A DNA stretch of 64,000 nucleotides from an uncultured Selenomonadales bacterium (GCA_947304355.1 CAMZAX010000008.1:1-64000), one strand, 5' to 3'; positions 28,886 through 39,117 are shown, counted from the stretch's first letter. Notes: generated by a model not told the origin, from the sequence alone. Numbers and translations: made by a program.

Positions 28886-29852
28886 TAAGGTTAATCACCT
28901 CCGTGAAGTCGTCGACGGTCTCCGCGCGGTTGAAGGCGTTGCGAAGTTCCGCGCCGCCGGGCAAGCCTTTGGTGTACCAGGCAGCGTGAGAACGCATTTC
29001 ACGGACGCCGACGCGTTCGCCCTTGTAATGAATAATCTTCGACAGGTGGCGGCGCATGACGTTGGCGCGTTCGTCGACGGCGGGCGGCGGAAGTTTTTCG
29101 CCCGTCAAAAAATATTTCAGCAGGCGATTGATAATCCACGGATTGCCCTGCGCGGCACGACCGATCATAACACCGTCGGCTTGCGTCACAGAAAAAATTT
29201 TATCGAGACTGTCGAAGTCACGCACGTCGCCGTTGGCAATGACGGGAATCGTGACGGCGGCTTTGATTGCGGCAATCGCGTCCCAATCGGCCGAACCCGA
29301 ATAAAATTGTTCGCGCGTCCTGCCGTGCACGGTCATGAAATCGACGCCCGCGCTTTCCGCCCGCCGCGCGACTTCCACGGCGTTGATATGAGCCGCGTCG
29401 ACGCCGAGCCGAATCTTTACGCTGACGGGCAAGCTGACGGACTTTTTGACGGCGGACAGAATTTTTTCGAGCAACGCGGGATTTTTCATGAGCGCGGAGC
29501 CGTCGCCGTTCTTGACGATTTTGGGCGCGGGACAGCCCGCATTAAAATCAATGACGGCAGCCGAGCCGAGTTGTTCGACGTAAGCCGCCGCAGCCGCGCA
29601 GATTGTCGGGTCTGAGCCGAAAATTTGAATCGCCGTCGGTCGTTCAGCCGCGACGGTCTCAAGCATTGCCAAAGTTTTTTCGTTGCGGTATTGCACGCCC
29701 GCCGCGCTTACCATTTCCGAAAACATCAGCAAGTTTTTTCGGGCGAAGTCGTCGCCGATAAGTTCGCGCACGAGAATTCTGAACGCCGTATCCGTGACGC
29801 CCGCCATCGGCGCGAGGAAAATCGGCGTCTTGAAAATTTCAGCGACCGTCAT
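28872..29852 (-). CDS. dusB: tRNA-dihydrouridine synthase
   Basis: LAPMAGVTDTAFRILVRE; DFNAGCPAPKIVKNGDGSALM; VHGRTREQFYSG; MIGRAAQGNPW. Confidence 0.95.
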   Translation of the reverse strand: MTVAEIFKTPIFLAPMAGVTDTAFRILVRELIGDDFARKNLLMFSEMVSAAGVQYRNEKTLAMLETVAAERPTAIQIFGSDPTICAAAAAYVEQLGSAAVIDFNAGCPAPKIVKNGDGSALMKNPALLEKILSAVKKSVSLPVSVKIRLGVDAAHINAVEVARRAESAGVDFMTVHGRTREQFYSGSADWDAIAAIKAAVTIPVIANGDVRDFDSLDKIFSVTQADGVMIGRAAQGNPWIINRLLKYFLTGEKLPPPAVDERANVMRRHLSKIIHYKGERVGVREMRSHAAWYTKGLPGGAELRNAFNRAETVDDFTEVINLIDRR

Positions 29853-30622
29853 TGCGAATTTCTGTCGTGCAGGACGCGCAAGCCGCTGAGCGTCAAGAAG
29901 TGGTCGATTCGGTCGATTGTCTTCGATTCGCGCTGAATCATCTTGGCGAGACCACCCGTCGCGATAACCTTGGCGTGCCAGTCCGCGCCCATTTCGGAGC
30001 GAATCTTTTCGACAATCGCGTCAATCTGCCCGACGTAGCCGTAGATAATGCCCGCCTGCATACAAGTCGTCGTGTTGTGCCCGATTACGCTTTTGGGCGG
30101 AATAAGTTCAATGCGCGGCAACTTGGCGGTCGAGCTGAAAAGCGATTCGGCACTTGCGACGATACCGGGCGCAATGACGCCGCCGAGGAAGTCGCCCGTA
30201 TCCGACACCACGTCGAAAGTCGTCGCCGTCCCGATGTCAATCACAATCAGCGGGCCGCCGTAAAGTTCAAAGGCACCCACGGCGTTGACGATTCTGTCCG
30301 CGCCGATTGTTCGCGGGTTCTCGTAATTTATCTTGATACCCGTCTTGATTCCGGGGCCGACAACCAGCGGCTTGACTTTGAAGTAACGCTCACACATTTT
30401 GGTTATCGGCACAATCAGCGGCGGCACGACGGAGGAAATGATTATGTCCTTCACGTCGGAGATTTTCACGCCCTGATAGCGGAACAGGTCGTTAATCAAC
30501 ATGCCGTATTCGTCGCCGGTCTTTTGCCTGTCGGTCGATATGCGCCAATGTTTCATAAGATTTTTTCCGCTGTAGGTGCCCATGACGATATTGCTGTTTC
30601 CAATGTCGATAACAAGCAGCAA
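29849..30622 (-). CDS. coaX: Type III pantothenate kinase
   Basis: LLVIDIGNSNIVMGTY; GADRIVNAVGAF; VIDIGTATTFDVV. Confidence 0.96.
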   Translation of the reverse strand: MLLVIDIGNSNIVMGTYSGKNLMKHWRISTDRQKTGDEYGMLINDLFRYQGVKISDVKDIIISSVVPPLIVPITKMCERYFKVKPLVVGPGIKTGIKINYENPRTIGADRIVNAVGAFELYGGPLIVIDIGTATTFDVVSDTGDFLGGVIAPGIVASAESLFSSTAKLPRIELIPPKSVIGHNTTTCMQAGIIYGYVGQIDAIVEKIRSEMGADWHAKVIATGGLAKMIQRESKTIDRIDHFLTLSGLRVLHDRNSQ

Positions 30623-30642
30623 GTGACCACTTCCCTAAAAAT

Positions 30643-31918
30643 TTATTTCCAAGTCTTCAGGAGCCGTTGCAGATAATCCAAGTCGGTGAAATCTTTCCAC
30701 ATCCAGTTCACGCGCATGACGTTCATCATTTGCGGGATAATTTGCAGGCACGCGCCGCGCAGGTCGTTGACGACGGGATAGGGCAACGGCAACAGATCGG
30801 GCAGTTCGCGAATCAAAAGTCGTGCGTCCGCCAAGCTCATGCCGCCGCTTGCAATGGTGCGGAGAATCGCGACAAGTGACGCCTCCTCGAAAAATTTTGC
30901 GGGTGCGTCGTCGGTCAGCCGTGTCTTGAGATATGCGGCGACTGCGCGACACGTAAGGAACGTTTCCATTTTGCCCGCGTAGAATTGCGGCGGGGTTGTC
31001 GGCACCAGCGTCGGCGACAGGTTTGTTGCCAGCGCGGTGAATAATCGTTCGTCGGCGCGAGACTTGTCGGGCGGTTGGAAAGTTTTTGCTCGCTCCGCGC
31101 GGTAGCGTAAAATCCCGTCGTCGAATTCGTCGTTGCGGTCATTAAATTCCAAATAAGCTTTACGCATTGAATAGACTTGCATATTGCCGTCAGCAGGTCC
31201 GCGAGAAGTCTTTTGCATATATTCTTCGATTGATTTACACAGATAATGGTTGACAACAATTTTTTCGGCAGTCACAGGCTTACCATAGCCGCCCGATACG
31301 GGAATGGCGATTTCATTTATGGAGTAAACATCTGCAAAGTAATAGGGAAAGTGAGGACTGCTTAAAAAATTTATCTTTCGCGGATTGGCGATCGTTTTAA
31401 TGAGAGCATTTGTTTCGCCTTTATCGGGTGTATAATCTTTCGGAGCACGCCGCGTGAATCGTTCAAGGACGCCGCGAGAGTAATCAGCTTTCTCTTGACC
31501 GTTGGAGCCGAAGTTTTGCCAATGAATTGCCAAGCCCGCCGCGTTCGGGTTGGGCGATAAAACTTCGTCGACAACTGTTGCAATAACCCCCCCCCCCGGC
31601 TGATTTTGGGAAGATGAACTCGTCGCCGTCAATGAACGCAATGTAGCGGCTTTGAAACTTGAAACTCTTGACAGCGTCATTGTAAGTCTGAATTTGCATG
31701 AACTTGCCGGGCGCGGAGATATAATCGGCGAGACCCGCCGCAACGTAGGGCTTTGCGATTTCCGCCTGATTGTCGGGGCTTTCGTTGTCTTAAAGATAAA
31801 AATGGTCGACGCCCGCCAGCAAATGATAATCAAGCCACTCCTTGATGTAAGGACCTTCGTTTTTCATGATAGCGACGACAGCCAGGTCGTGCAGGAAAAG
31901 ATTTTTGTCGACAGCCAA
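30643..31918 (-). pseudogene. GT92/GT2-like glycosyltransferase, interrupted by an 11-G tract frameshift and one in-frame TAA (phase-variable OFF or decayed)
   Basis: Reconstructed: (TTG)AVDKNLFLHDLAVVAIMKNEGPYIKEWLDYHLLAGVDHFYL*DNESPDNQ...RYIAFIDGDEFIFPKSAGG[G11]VIATVVDEVLSPNPNAAGLAIHWQNFGSNG... Confidence 0.82.
31587..31597 (-). repeat. Homopolymer C11 on + (G11 on coding strand) within glycosyltransferase
   Basis: caataaCCCCCCCCCCCggctg. Confidence 0.98.
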
Positions 31919-32007
31919 AAAAAATCACCTTCGCAAATGAATCGTCATAACAAAGATAAAAGTGGCCTCCGGTCGAGCCACTTTAAGATAGTCGTCGTTT
32001 TAGGTCG

Positions 32008-32973
32008 TCAGCGGCGCAGAAGTTTCGATTCGATAATCGCCAAGTCGTCTTCGGAAAAATTCGGCTTCCTGATGTAACCCGCCGCCGCCGAACGTTTGAT
32101 CTCGCTTAGGATGGCAAAGTCGCGTGTGTCCGTCATGATTATCACGGGAATATTTTTCAGCTTGTTGTTGGCGGTTAAAAGCTCCAAGAACTTGAGCCCG
32201 TTGACGAAGGGCATATCCAAGCTGACCAACACCAAATCTGCGCCGTGACTTTCCAGGTGACGCATACCCTCCGCTGCGCTTTGAGCAGTCGTCAATTCGC
32301 ACGGGAAACGGTGTTGAATTGTGTCGCGTTCCTGCCGCAAGTCAAAAATGTCGTCTTCGATAAGGACAATGCGGAACGCCGTCTTTGAGCGCGTGTCGTC
32401 AAAGAATTCGTCATTATCTTTGGCGTTGAGCACTTTGTTGATTCTTTCGACGAGGTCTTGCGGCGAACAGGGCTTTGTAACGTAATCCTGCACGCCAAGT
32501 GAAAAGACGCTTGCGACAAGTTCCCGTTGCGTCGAGCCGGACATCATCATCACGGGCAAAGATTGAAATTTCTCCTCGGAACGGATGCGACTTAACATAT
32601 CGACGCCGTTAAAGTCCGCGTCCAAGATAACAAGATTTATATCGTGGCTTATGAGTGTGTTAATCGCGTTGAGGAGATTGTTTATCGCCAGGATTTTGCA
32701 GTCGGGCAATCCGCGTTCCAAAACGATTTTCGTTATGTTGAGGTTGCGTTCGTCGCTGTTGATAATCATGATTGTGGTTTCGTGCCGTTCCCCGGCGATT
32801 TTCTTCAAATCGTTGCGCTTCATCGCCTCAATGCGTCTGCCTTGCACTTTGGCACGTTCGCGAAATTTTTCAAGACAGAGCGAACAATAGAGCCCGGTTT
32901 CAATTATTTTTCCGCAGCCGGCGCACGGGCGTCCGACCGTTCGATTTCTGCTGTTCAATCCTTTTCCGGCCAT
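32008..32973 (-). CDS. Two-receiver-domain response regulator with N-terminal zinc-ribbon-like motif
   Basis: CAGCGKIIETGLYCSLC; REC1 (INSDERN...VILDADFNGVDML...TKPCSPQDL); REC2 (VLIEDDIFDL...VLVSLDMPFVNGLKFLELL...IRKPNFS). Confidence 0.85.
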   Translation of the reverse strand: MAGKGLNSRNRTVGRPCAGCGKIIETGLYCSLCLEKFRERAKVQGRRIEAMKRNDLKKIAGERHETTIMIINSDERNLNITKIVLERGLPDCKILAINNLLNAINTLISHDINLVILDADFNGVDMLSRIRSEEKFQSLPVMMMSGSTQRELVASVFSLGVQDYVTKPCSPQDLVERINKVLNAKDNDEFFDDTRSKTAFRIVLIEDDIFDLRQERDTIQHRFPCELTTAQSAAEGMRHLESHGADLVLVSLDMPFVNGLKFLELLTANNKLKNIPVIIMTDTRDFAILSEIKRSAAAGYIRKPNFSEDDLAIIESKLLRR

Positions 32974-33193
32974 GTCGTTTAAAAATTCCCCTCCTCCGCG
33001 GAAACGCCAAGAGTACTTTCTACAGTTTACTAATTTTCGCCGATATGTCAATAAAAAAATCCGTCCGCTTCAAAAGACGCGGTGATTGATTACGGTTAGG
33101 AACGGTTGGACGCGACTGCTGTTCCGTCGCTTTTAAGCGACAAAAAATCCGACGAGGTTGATCCCGCCGGATTTGCGTATTCAATCGTTAAGC

Positions 33194-34642
33194 TTACTTG
33201 TTTATGAGTTTCTTGTAGAGTTCAATGTACTCGTGCGCGGAATTCTTCCAGCTGTAGTCGCTGTTCATGGCGTTGGAAGAAATCTGGAGCCAAACTTCAA
33301 ACTGCGCGTAAGTCGACAGGGCGCGCTTGAGAGCGTACATCATTTCGTGCGCGTTGTAGTTCGAGAAGACGAAGCCGTTGCCTTGCTTGGTGTACTTGTC
33401 GTATTGCTGAACAGTGTCTTTCAAGCCGCCCGTTTCGCGAACGACGGGAGCTGCGCCGTAACGCATGGCGATAAGCTGACCGATGCCGCACGGTTCGTAA
33501 TTCGACGGCATAAGGAAGATATCGGACGACGCGTAAATTCTCTGCGCCAGTTCGTTCGAGAAATAAATGTTCGACGAAACTTTTTGCGGATAACGCCACG
33601 CCAAACCTTTGAACCAGTCTTCGTAAACTTTGTCGCCGGTGCCGAGCAGGACGAATTGGAAATCTTCGTGCTGAAGGAGTTCGTCCATCATGCGGACGAC
33701 GAGGTCGAGACCCTTCGCCGCGACGAGACGCGTGACCATTGAGACAATCGGAATCTTTCTGCCCTGCGGCAAGCCGAGCAACTCTTGGAGCTTGATTTTG
33801 TTTTCGCACTTCTTGTCGAAGGCAGAATAGGCGTCGGAGTTGTCGTAGTTGACGAACAGATTTTTATCGGTCGCGGGGTTGAAGACGGTGTAGTCAATGC
33901 CGTTGACAATGCCGTAGAGGTCGTCTTTGCGGCTGCGAAGGAGCCCGTCGAGGTGTTCGCCGAAGTATTCGTATTGAATTTCCTGCGCGTAAGTTTTGCT
34001 GACGGTCGAGACGTAATCGGCGTAGATAATGCCGCCCTTCATGAAGTTGACCGCGTCGTAGAATTCCAGGTCGCCGTTGTTGAAGTATTTCCAGTCGAGA
34101 CCGAGGACGTCGCCCATGATGTCTTTGGTGAAGACGCCCTGATATTTGAGGTTGTGAATCGTGTACAAGGTTTTGATGTTTTCGTAACGCTCGTCGCCCT
34201 GGTGTTCGAGTTTCAACAGGACGGGAACCAGACCGGAATGCCAGTCGTTGGCGTTAATGACATCGGGGAAGAAGTCAAGTGCGGGCAGGCAGTTGAGGAT
34301 GGCGCGGCAGAAGAACGAATAACGTTCGGCGTCGTCGTCGTAGCCGTAAAGCCCTTCGCGAGCGAAATATTCTTCATTGTCGACGAAATAGTAGGTCACG
34401 CCGTCGAGGTCGTATTTGTCGATGCCGACGTATTTGGTGCGCCACGACACGGGGACTGTCCCGTCGTAAACGTGCTCCATGCCTTCGCGGTATTTCTCGC
34501 CAATTTTGCTGAACTTCGGGAGGATAACGCGCACGTCAACGCCCTGCTCCTTGAGAGCCTTCGGGAGCGAACCTGCCACATCTGCCAAGCCGCCGGTTTT
34601 CACGAACGGCACTGCTTCCGACGCTACATAAAGAACTTTCAT
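33194..34642 (-). CDS. glgA: Glycogen synthase
   Basis: MKVLYVASEAVPFVKTGGLADVAGSLPKAL; NDWHSGLVPVLL; PSNYEPCGIGQLIAMRYG. Confidence 0.97.
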   Translation of the reverse strand: MKVLYVASEAVPFVKTGGLADVAGSLPKALKEQGVDVRVILPKFSKIGEKYREGMEHVYDGTVPVSWRTKYVGIDKYDLDGVTYYFVDNEEYFAREGLYGYDDDAERYSFFCRAILNCLPALDFFPDVINANDWHSGLVPVLLKLEHQGDERYENIKTLYTIHNLKYQGVFTKDIMGDVLGLDWKYFNNGDLEFYDAVNFMKGGIIYADYVSTVSKTYAQEIQYEYFGEHLDGLLRSRKDDLYGIVNGIDYTVFNPATDKNLFVNYDNSDAYSAFDKKCENKIKLQELLGLPQGRKIPIVSMVTRLVAAKGLDLVVRMMDELLQHEDFQFVLLGTGDKVYEDWFKGLAWRYPQKVSSNIYFSNELAQRIYASSDIFLMPSNYEPCGIGQLIAMRYGAAPVVRETGGLKDTVQQYDKYTKQGNGFVFSNYNAHEMMYALKRALSTYAQFEVWLQISSNAMNSDYSWKNSAHEYIELYKKLINK

Positions 34643-34693
34643 GTCAAAAAATCCCTCCTGTGTGATCTGTTATTGTTGGGGAAAAGTTTTTCG

Positions 34694-36607
34694 TTATAAG
34701 CTTTTGGCTATAATCACGTCGTGTTTAAGGAAAATCGTCGCCAGCGGCGGGACAGTCAACGTGATTGAGTGACTGCGGTTGTGCCAAGGAAATTCTTCAG
34801 TAATCAAGCTGCCCGCGTTCGTGACGCCGTTGCCGCCGAATTCCGCCGCGTCCGAGTTGAAAACTTCGACATAGGCACCGGGGTCGGGCACGCCGATTCG
34901 GTAGCCTTCGCGGACGTTCGGCGTGAAGTTGCAGACCGCTATCAAGTAGTCGCTGCTGTGTTCCGCCTTGCGTATGAACGAAATGACGCTGTTGTCGTTG
35001 TCGTTGCAGTCAATCCACTGGAAGCCGTTCCAATCGAAATCCACTTGCCAGAGCGATTTGTTTTCAAGATAGAATTTGTTTAACGCCCGCGAATAGGCTT
35101 GCATCTGTTGATGCTTTTCGTATTGCTCGACGAGGTGCCAATCAAGGCTGTCGTTCTCGTTCCACTCGACGAACTGCGCGAACTCGCCGCCCATGAACAA
35201 AAGTTTCTTGCCGGGGTGCGCCATCCAGTAGCCGAAGAAACAGCGCAAGCCCGCGAACTTTTGCCAATAATCGCCGGGCATTTTTTCAATCAAGGAGCGT
35301 TTGCCGTGAACAACTTCGTCGTGCGAAAGCGGCAAGATAAAATTCTCCGCGAAGGCGTACATGAACGAGAAGGTAACCTTGTCGTGATTCCACTTGCGAT
35401 AAATCGGGTCAAGGCTCACGTAGTCAAGCATGTCGTTCATCCAGCCCATATTCCACTTGTAGTTGAAACCCATGCCGCCCATGTAGACGGGCTTGGAGAT
35501 AAGTGGCCACGACGTGGATTCTTCAGCCATCATCAAGGCTTGCGGGTGGTACTTGAACACGGTTTCGTTGAGTTTTTTAAGGAAGTCAACCGCCTCAAGG
35601 TTGCCGGTGTCGCCGTAGCGATTTGGAGTCCACTCGCCCTCCTCGCGACCGAAATTAAGATACAACATATTTGCCACGCCGTCAATCCTTAAGCCGTCAA
35701 TGTGGAACTCCTCGAACCAGAACAGCGCGTTGGAGATAAGGAAGCTGTGAACCTCCGTGCGACCGTAGTCAAAATTAATCGTACCCCAGCCGCGATTTTC
35801 GGATCGTTGCGTGTTGTCGGACTCGTACAGGTTTACGCCGTCGAATTCGCGCAAGCCGTGCGTGTCTTTGCAGAAATGCCCCGGCACCCAATCCATTATG
35901 ACGCCGATACCGTTTTGGTGCGCGGTCTCGACGAAGTAACGGAAGTCGTTCGGCTCGCCGTAGCGGCTCGTGACGGCGTAGTAGCCCGTCGTCTGATAGC
36001 CCCACGAATTGTCAAGCGGGTGTTCGGTCAGCGGCATGAACTCGATATGCGTGTAGCCCATGTCCTTGACGTATTTAATCAGCTTGTCGGCAAGTTCGCG
36101 GTAGGTGAGATATTTTTTGCCGTTGCGCTGCCAAGAGCCCGCGTGCACTTCGTAAATCAACATCGGGCGCGTATAGGACGTTTGCCGCTTTTTGAGTTCA
36201 AGCCAGTCGCCGTCCTGCCAATCGTAGCCTTCAAGGTCGTAAAGCCGCGACGCCGTGTGCGGACGCCTCTCCGCGTAAAAGCCGTAAGGGTCGGCTTTCA
36301 TGATGTGCGCCTTGCCGTGTTGCGGCAGGATGGCGTATTTGTAATTGTCGCCCTGCTTGAGCCCGGTGATGAACGTTTCCCACGTCTCGCCGTCTTCCAA
36401 GCGAATCATGCGATTGACGCGGTTGTCCCAGTTGTTGAAGTCGCCGACGACGCTGACGGATTTGGCGTGCGGAGCCCACACCGCGAATCGGACGCCCTGT
36501 TTGCCGTCGCGTTCGGTGAAGTGCGCGCCGAGCATTTCGTAAGCACGACAGTTGGTGCCTTGGTGGAACAGGTACAGGTTGTAATCGTTGAGATTGGAAG
36601 TGTTCAC
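34694..36607 (-). CDS. glgB: 1,4-alpha-glucan branching enzyme
   Basis: GVRFAVWAPHAKSVSVVGDFNNW; IEFMPLTEHPLDNSWGYQTTGYYAVTSRYG; GLRIDGVANMLY; LPLSHDEVVHGK. Confidence 0.97.
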   Translation of the reverse strand: MNTSNLNDYNLYLFHQGTNCRAYEMLGAHFTERDGKQGVRFAVWAPHAKSVSVVGDFNNWDNRVNRMIRLEDGETWETFITGLKQGDNYKYAILPQHGKAHIMKADPYGFYAERRPHTASRLYDLEGYDWQDGDWLELKKRQTSYTRPMLIYEVHAGSWQRNGKKYLTYRELADKLIKYVKDMGYTHIEFMPLTEHPLDNSWGYQTTGYYAVTSRYGEPNDFRYFVETAHQNGIGVIMDWVPGHFCKDTHGLREFDGVNLYESDNTQRSENRGWGTINFDYGRTEVHSFLISNALFWFEEFHIDGLRIDGVANMLYLNFGREEGEWTPNRYGDTGNLEAVDFLKKLNETVFKYHPQALMMAEESTSWPLISKPVYMGGMGFNYKWNMGWMNDMLDYVSLDPIYRKWNHDKVTFSFMYAFAENFILPLSHDEVVHGKRSLIEKMPGDYWQKFAGLRCFFGYWMAHPGKKLLFMGGEFAQFVEWNENDSLDWHLVEQYEKHQQMQAYSRALNKFYLENKSLWQVDFDWNGFQWIDCNDNDNSVISFIRKAEHSSDYLIAVCNFTPNVREGYRIGVPDPGAYVEVFNSDAAEFGGNGVTNAGSLITEEFPWHNRSHSITLTVPPLATIFLKHDVIIAKSL

Positions 36608-36622
36608 AGCTTATCCCCCCTA

Positions 36623-36652
36623 GTCCCTTGTCCCTTATCCCTTGTCCCTTAT
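36623..36652. repeat. Short tandem repeat array (CCCTTGT / CCCTTAT heptamers)
   Basis: gtCCCTTGTCCCTTATCCCTTGTCCCTTATt. Confidence 0.9.
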
Positions 36653-39117
36653 TGAATCTTGCAGGGCTTGATGTTCCAGATTTCCGCCGCGTATTCGTCA
36701 ATCGTCCTGTCGGAAGAGAATCTGCCGGAGTTTGCGATATTCATTGCCGCCGAGCGGAGCCAACCCGGGCGGTCGGCGTAGCGCGCATAAATTTCGCTGT
36801 GCGCGTCGATATAGGCGTTGAAGTCCTTGAGGATAAAGAATTCGTCGTTGCCCTGAATCAGATAGTCGCGAATCGAATGGAAGTTGCCGAAAGTGCCGTC
36901 GGTGAGCTTGTCGACGACGAGCCGCGCGTTGGGGTTGCCGGTGTATTCATTCCACGCGGAGTAGGTGCCGTTTTCGTAATAAGCCAAAACTTCGCCCGCC
37001 TTGAGCCCGAAGATAACGATATTGTCGTCGCCGACGGCCTCGCGGATTTCGACGTTCGCGCCGTCGAGCGTGCCGAGCGTTATCGCGCCGTTCATCATGA
37101 ATTTCATATTGCCCGTGCCCGACGCTTCCTTCGACGCCGTGGAAATTTGTTCGCTGACGTCCGCCGCAGGATAGACGATTTCGCCGATTGACACGCCAAA
37201 GTTTTCGATGAAGACGACTTTCAAGCGGTTGTCGATTGACTTGTCGTTATTAACCTTGTCGGCGATTGCGTTTATCAGGCGAATCGTTTCCTTGGCAATG
37301 TAGTAGCCCGCCGCCGCTTTGCCGCCGAAAAGATACGTCGTGGGGAGCGGCTTGTAACTTGGGTCGGTCTTGAGCTTTTCGTATTGCCAAATGATGTGGA
37401 GCGCGTTCATGAGCTGACGCTTATAGGAGTGAATGCGCTTGACTTGAATGTCGAAAATCGTGTTCGGGTCGAGTTCGATGCCTTGATGTTTCTTGATGAA
37501 GTCGGCGAGGTCGGTCTTGCGAATCAGCTTGATTTCGTCGAGTTCCTTCAAGACTTTGCGGTCGTCGACGGATTCGTTGAACAAGTCGAGCTGTTCGGGG
37601 TGACGGTGCCAGACGCGGCTGCGAATCGTCCTGTCGATTAGGTCGGCGAGTTCGGGGTTGTTGCCCATGAGCCAGCGGCGGTGCGTTATGCCGTTGGTCT
37701 TGTTGTTGAACATGCGCGGCCAGTATTCGTAAAAGTCGTGGAGCGTCGTCGATTTGAGTATGTCGCTGTGAATGCGTGCGACGCCGTTGACCGAGTGCGA
37801 GCCGACGACTGCCAAGCGAGCCATATGGACTTCGCCGCTTTCGATAATCGACATTGCGCGGAGCTTGTCGACGTTGTTCGGGTAGCGCGCCCGGACGTAT
37901 TCGAGGTGACGGCGATTAACTTCGTCGATGACCATGTAAATGCGCGGCAGGAGCGTCTTGAACATATCGACAGGCCACTTTTCCAACGCTTCGGGCATAA
38001 TCGTATGGTTGGTATAAGCGACGACGCCGCGAGTAATCGTCCAGGCTTCGTTCCACTCAAGTTCGTAATCGTCAATCAAAATGCGCATGAGTTCGGCGAC
38101 GCAAAGCGCGGGGTGCGTGTCGTTAATGTGGATGGCGATTTTCTTGTCGAGTTCGCGAATGTTGCCGCCGGAGCGCACGAAGTGACGGATAATGCTTTGC
38201 GTGCCTGCCGAGACCAAAAAGTACTCTTGAATCAGACGCATTCGCTTGCCTTCGTTGGAGCTGTCGTCGGGGTAAAGGTATTCGGTGATGCTTTCGACGA
38301 ATTGACGGTACTCGTTCTTTGCGCGCATTTGTTCATGCGTCAACATGCCGTAATCGGAAAAGTCGCGATTAACTTCGGCGTTCCACAGGCGCAGCGTGTT
38401 GACGGTCTTGTTGTGGTAACCGACAATCGGCACGTCGTAGGGGACAGCCATAACCGTCATTGCGTTTTCGTGCACGAGTTTGAGTGAGCCGTCGGGCTGT
38501 TCCTTCATGTAGGCGTTGCCGTTGAATTTGACGTTGATTGACTTGTCGGGCTTGCGATATTCCCAAGCAAAGCCGTCGCGGAGCCAGTTGTCGGGGATTT
38601 CGACTTGCTGCCCCTGAATGATTTTCTGTTCGAAGAGCCCGTATTGATAGCGGATACTGCAGCCGTGACCGGGCAGGCGGTGCGCGGCGAGCGAATCGAT
38701 AAAGCACGCAGCCAAGCGACCCAAGCCGCCGTTGCCGAGCCCCGCGTCGGGTTCTTCTTCATAGATGTCGTCGAGGTTAAGGTCGAGGTCTTCGAGCACT
38801 TCACGGAAGGCCTCGTCGATACCGAGGTTGATGAGGTTCGCTTTGAGCAAACGACCCATCAAGAATTCGATCGAGAAGTAGTAAACCTGCTTTTCCTGCC
38901 TGTCCATGTAGGCGCGGTTGGTCTTAATCCAGTTTTCGGAGATGACCTGTTTGGCGACTGCCGCGACCGTCTTGTAGATTTCGTTCATTGGCAGTTCGTG
39001 AACGTCGCGCCCGAACATGATGTGCGCCGAGCTGATAAAGCGGTTCTTGAGCGACTCTTTGAGCTTCTCGTACTCCTTGCTGTGAGCAGTTTTTCTGTCG
39101 TTCGTATCTTTTGCCAA
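36649..39117 (-). CDS. glgP: Glycogen/starch phosphorylase
   Basis: EEPDAGLGNGGLGRLAACFIDSLA; QYGLFEQKI; HINDTHPAL; KRIHSYKRQLMNAL; ASGTGNMKFMMNGAITLGTLDGANVEI. Confidence 0.98.
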   Translation of the reverse strand: MAKDTNDRKTAHSKEYEKLKESLKNRFISSAHIMFGRDVHELPMNEIYKTVAAVAKQVISENWIKTNRAYMDRQEKQVYYFSIEFLMGRLLKANLINLGIDEAFREVLEDLDLNLDDIYEEEPDAGLGNGGLGRLAACFIDSLAAHRLPGHGCSIRYQYGLFEQKIIQGQQVEIPDNWLRDGFAWEYRKPDKSINVKFNGNAYMKEQPDGSLKLVHENAMTVMAVPYDVPIVGYHNKTVNTLRLWNAEVNRDFSDYGMLTHEQMRAKNEYRQFVESITEYLYPDDSSNEGKRMRLIQEYFLVSAGTQSIIRHFVRSGGNIRELDKKIAIHINDTHPALCVAELMRILIDDYELEWNEAWTITRGVVAYTNHTIMPEALEKWPVDMFKTLLPRIYMVIDEVNRRHLEYVRARYPNNVDKLRAMSIIESGEVHMARLAVVGSHSVNGVARIHSDILKSTTLHDFYEYWPRMFNNKTNGITHRRWLMGNNPELADLIDRTIRSRVWHRHPEQLDLFNESVDDRKVLKELDEIKLIRKTDLADFIKKHQGIELDPNTIFDIQVKRIHSYKRQLMNALHIIWQYEKLKTDPSYKPLPTTYLFGGKAAAGYYIAKETIRLINAIADKVNNDKSIDNRLKVVFIENFGVSIGEIVYPAADVSEQISTASKEASGTGNMKFMMNGAITLGTLDGANVEIREAVGDDNIVIFGLKAGEVLAYYENGTYSAWNEYTGNPNARLVVDKLTDGTFGNFHSIRDYLIQGNDEFFILKDFNAYIDAHSEIYARYADRPGWLRSAAMNIANSGRFSSDRTIDEYAAEIWNIKPCKIQ

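Noticed and set aside
36623-36652. Possible CRISPR-like repeat
   Set aside because: Only 7-nt units without spacers; a simple microsatellite.
37681-38487. 268-aa ORF antisense to glgP
   Set aside because: Shadow ORF of a highly conserved enzyme gene.
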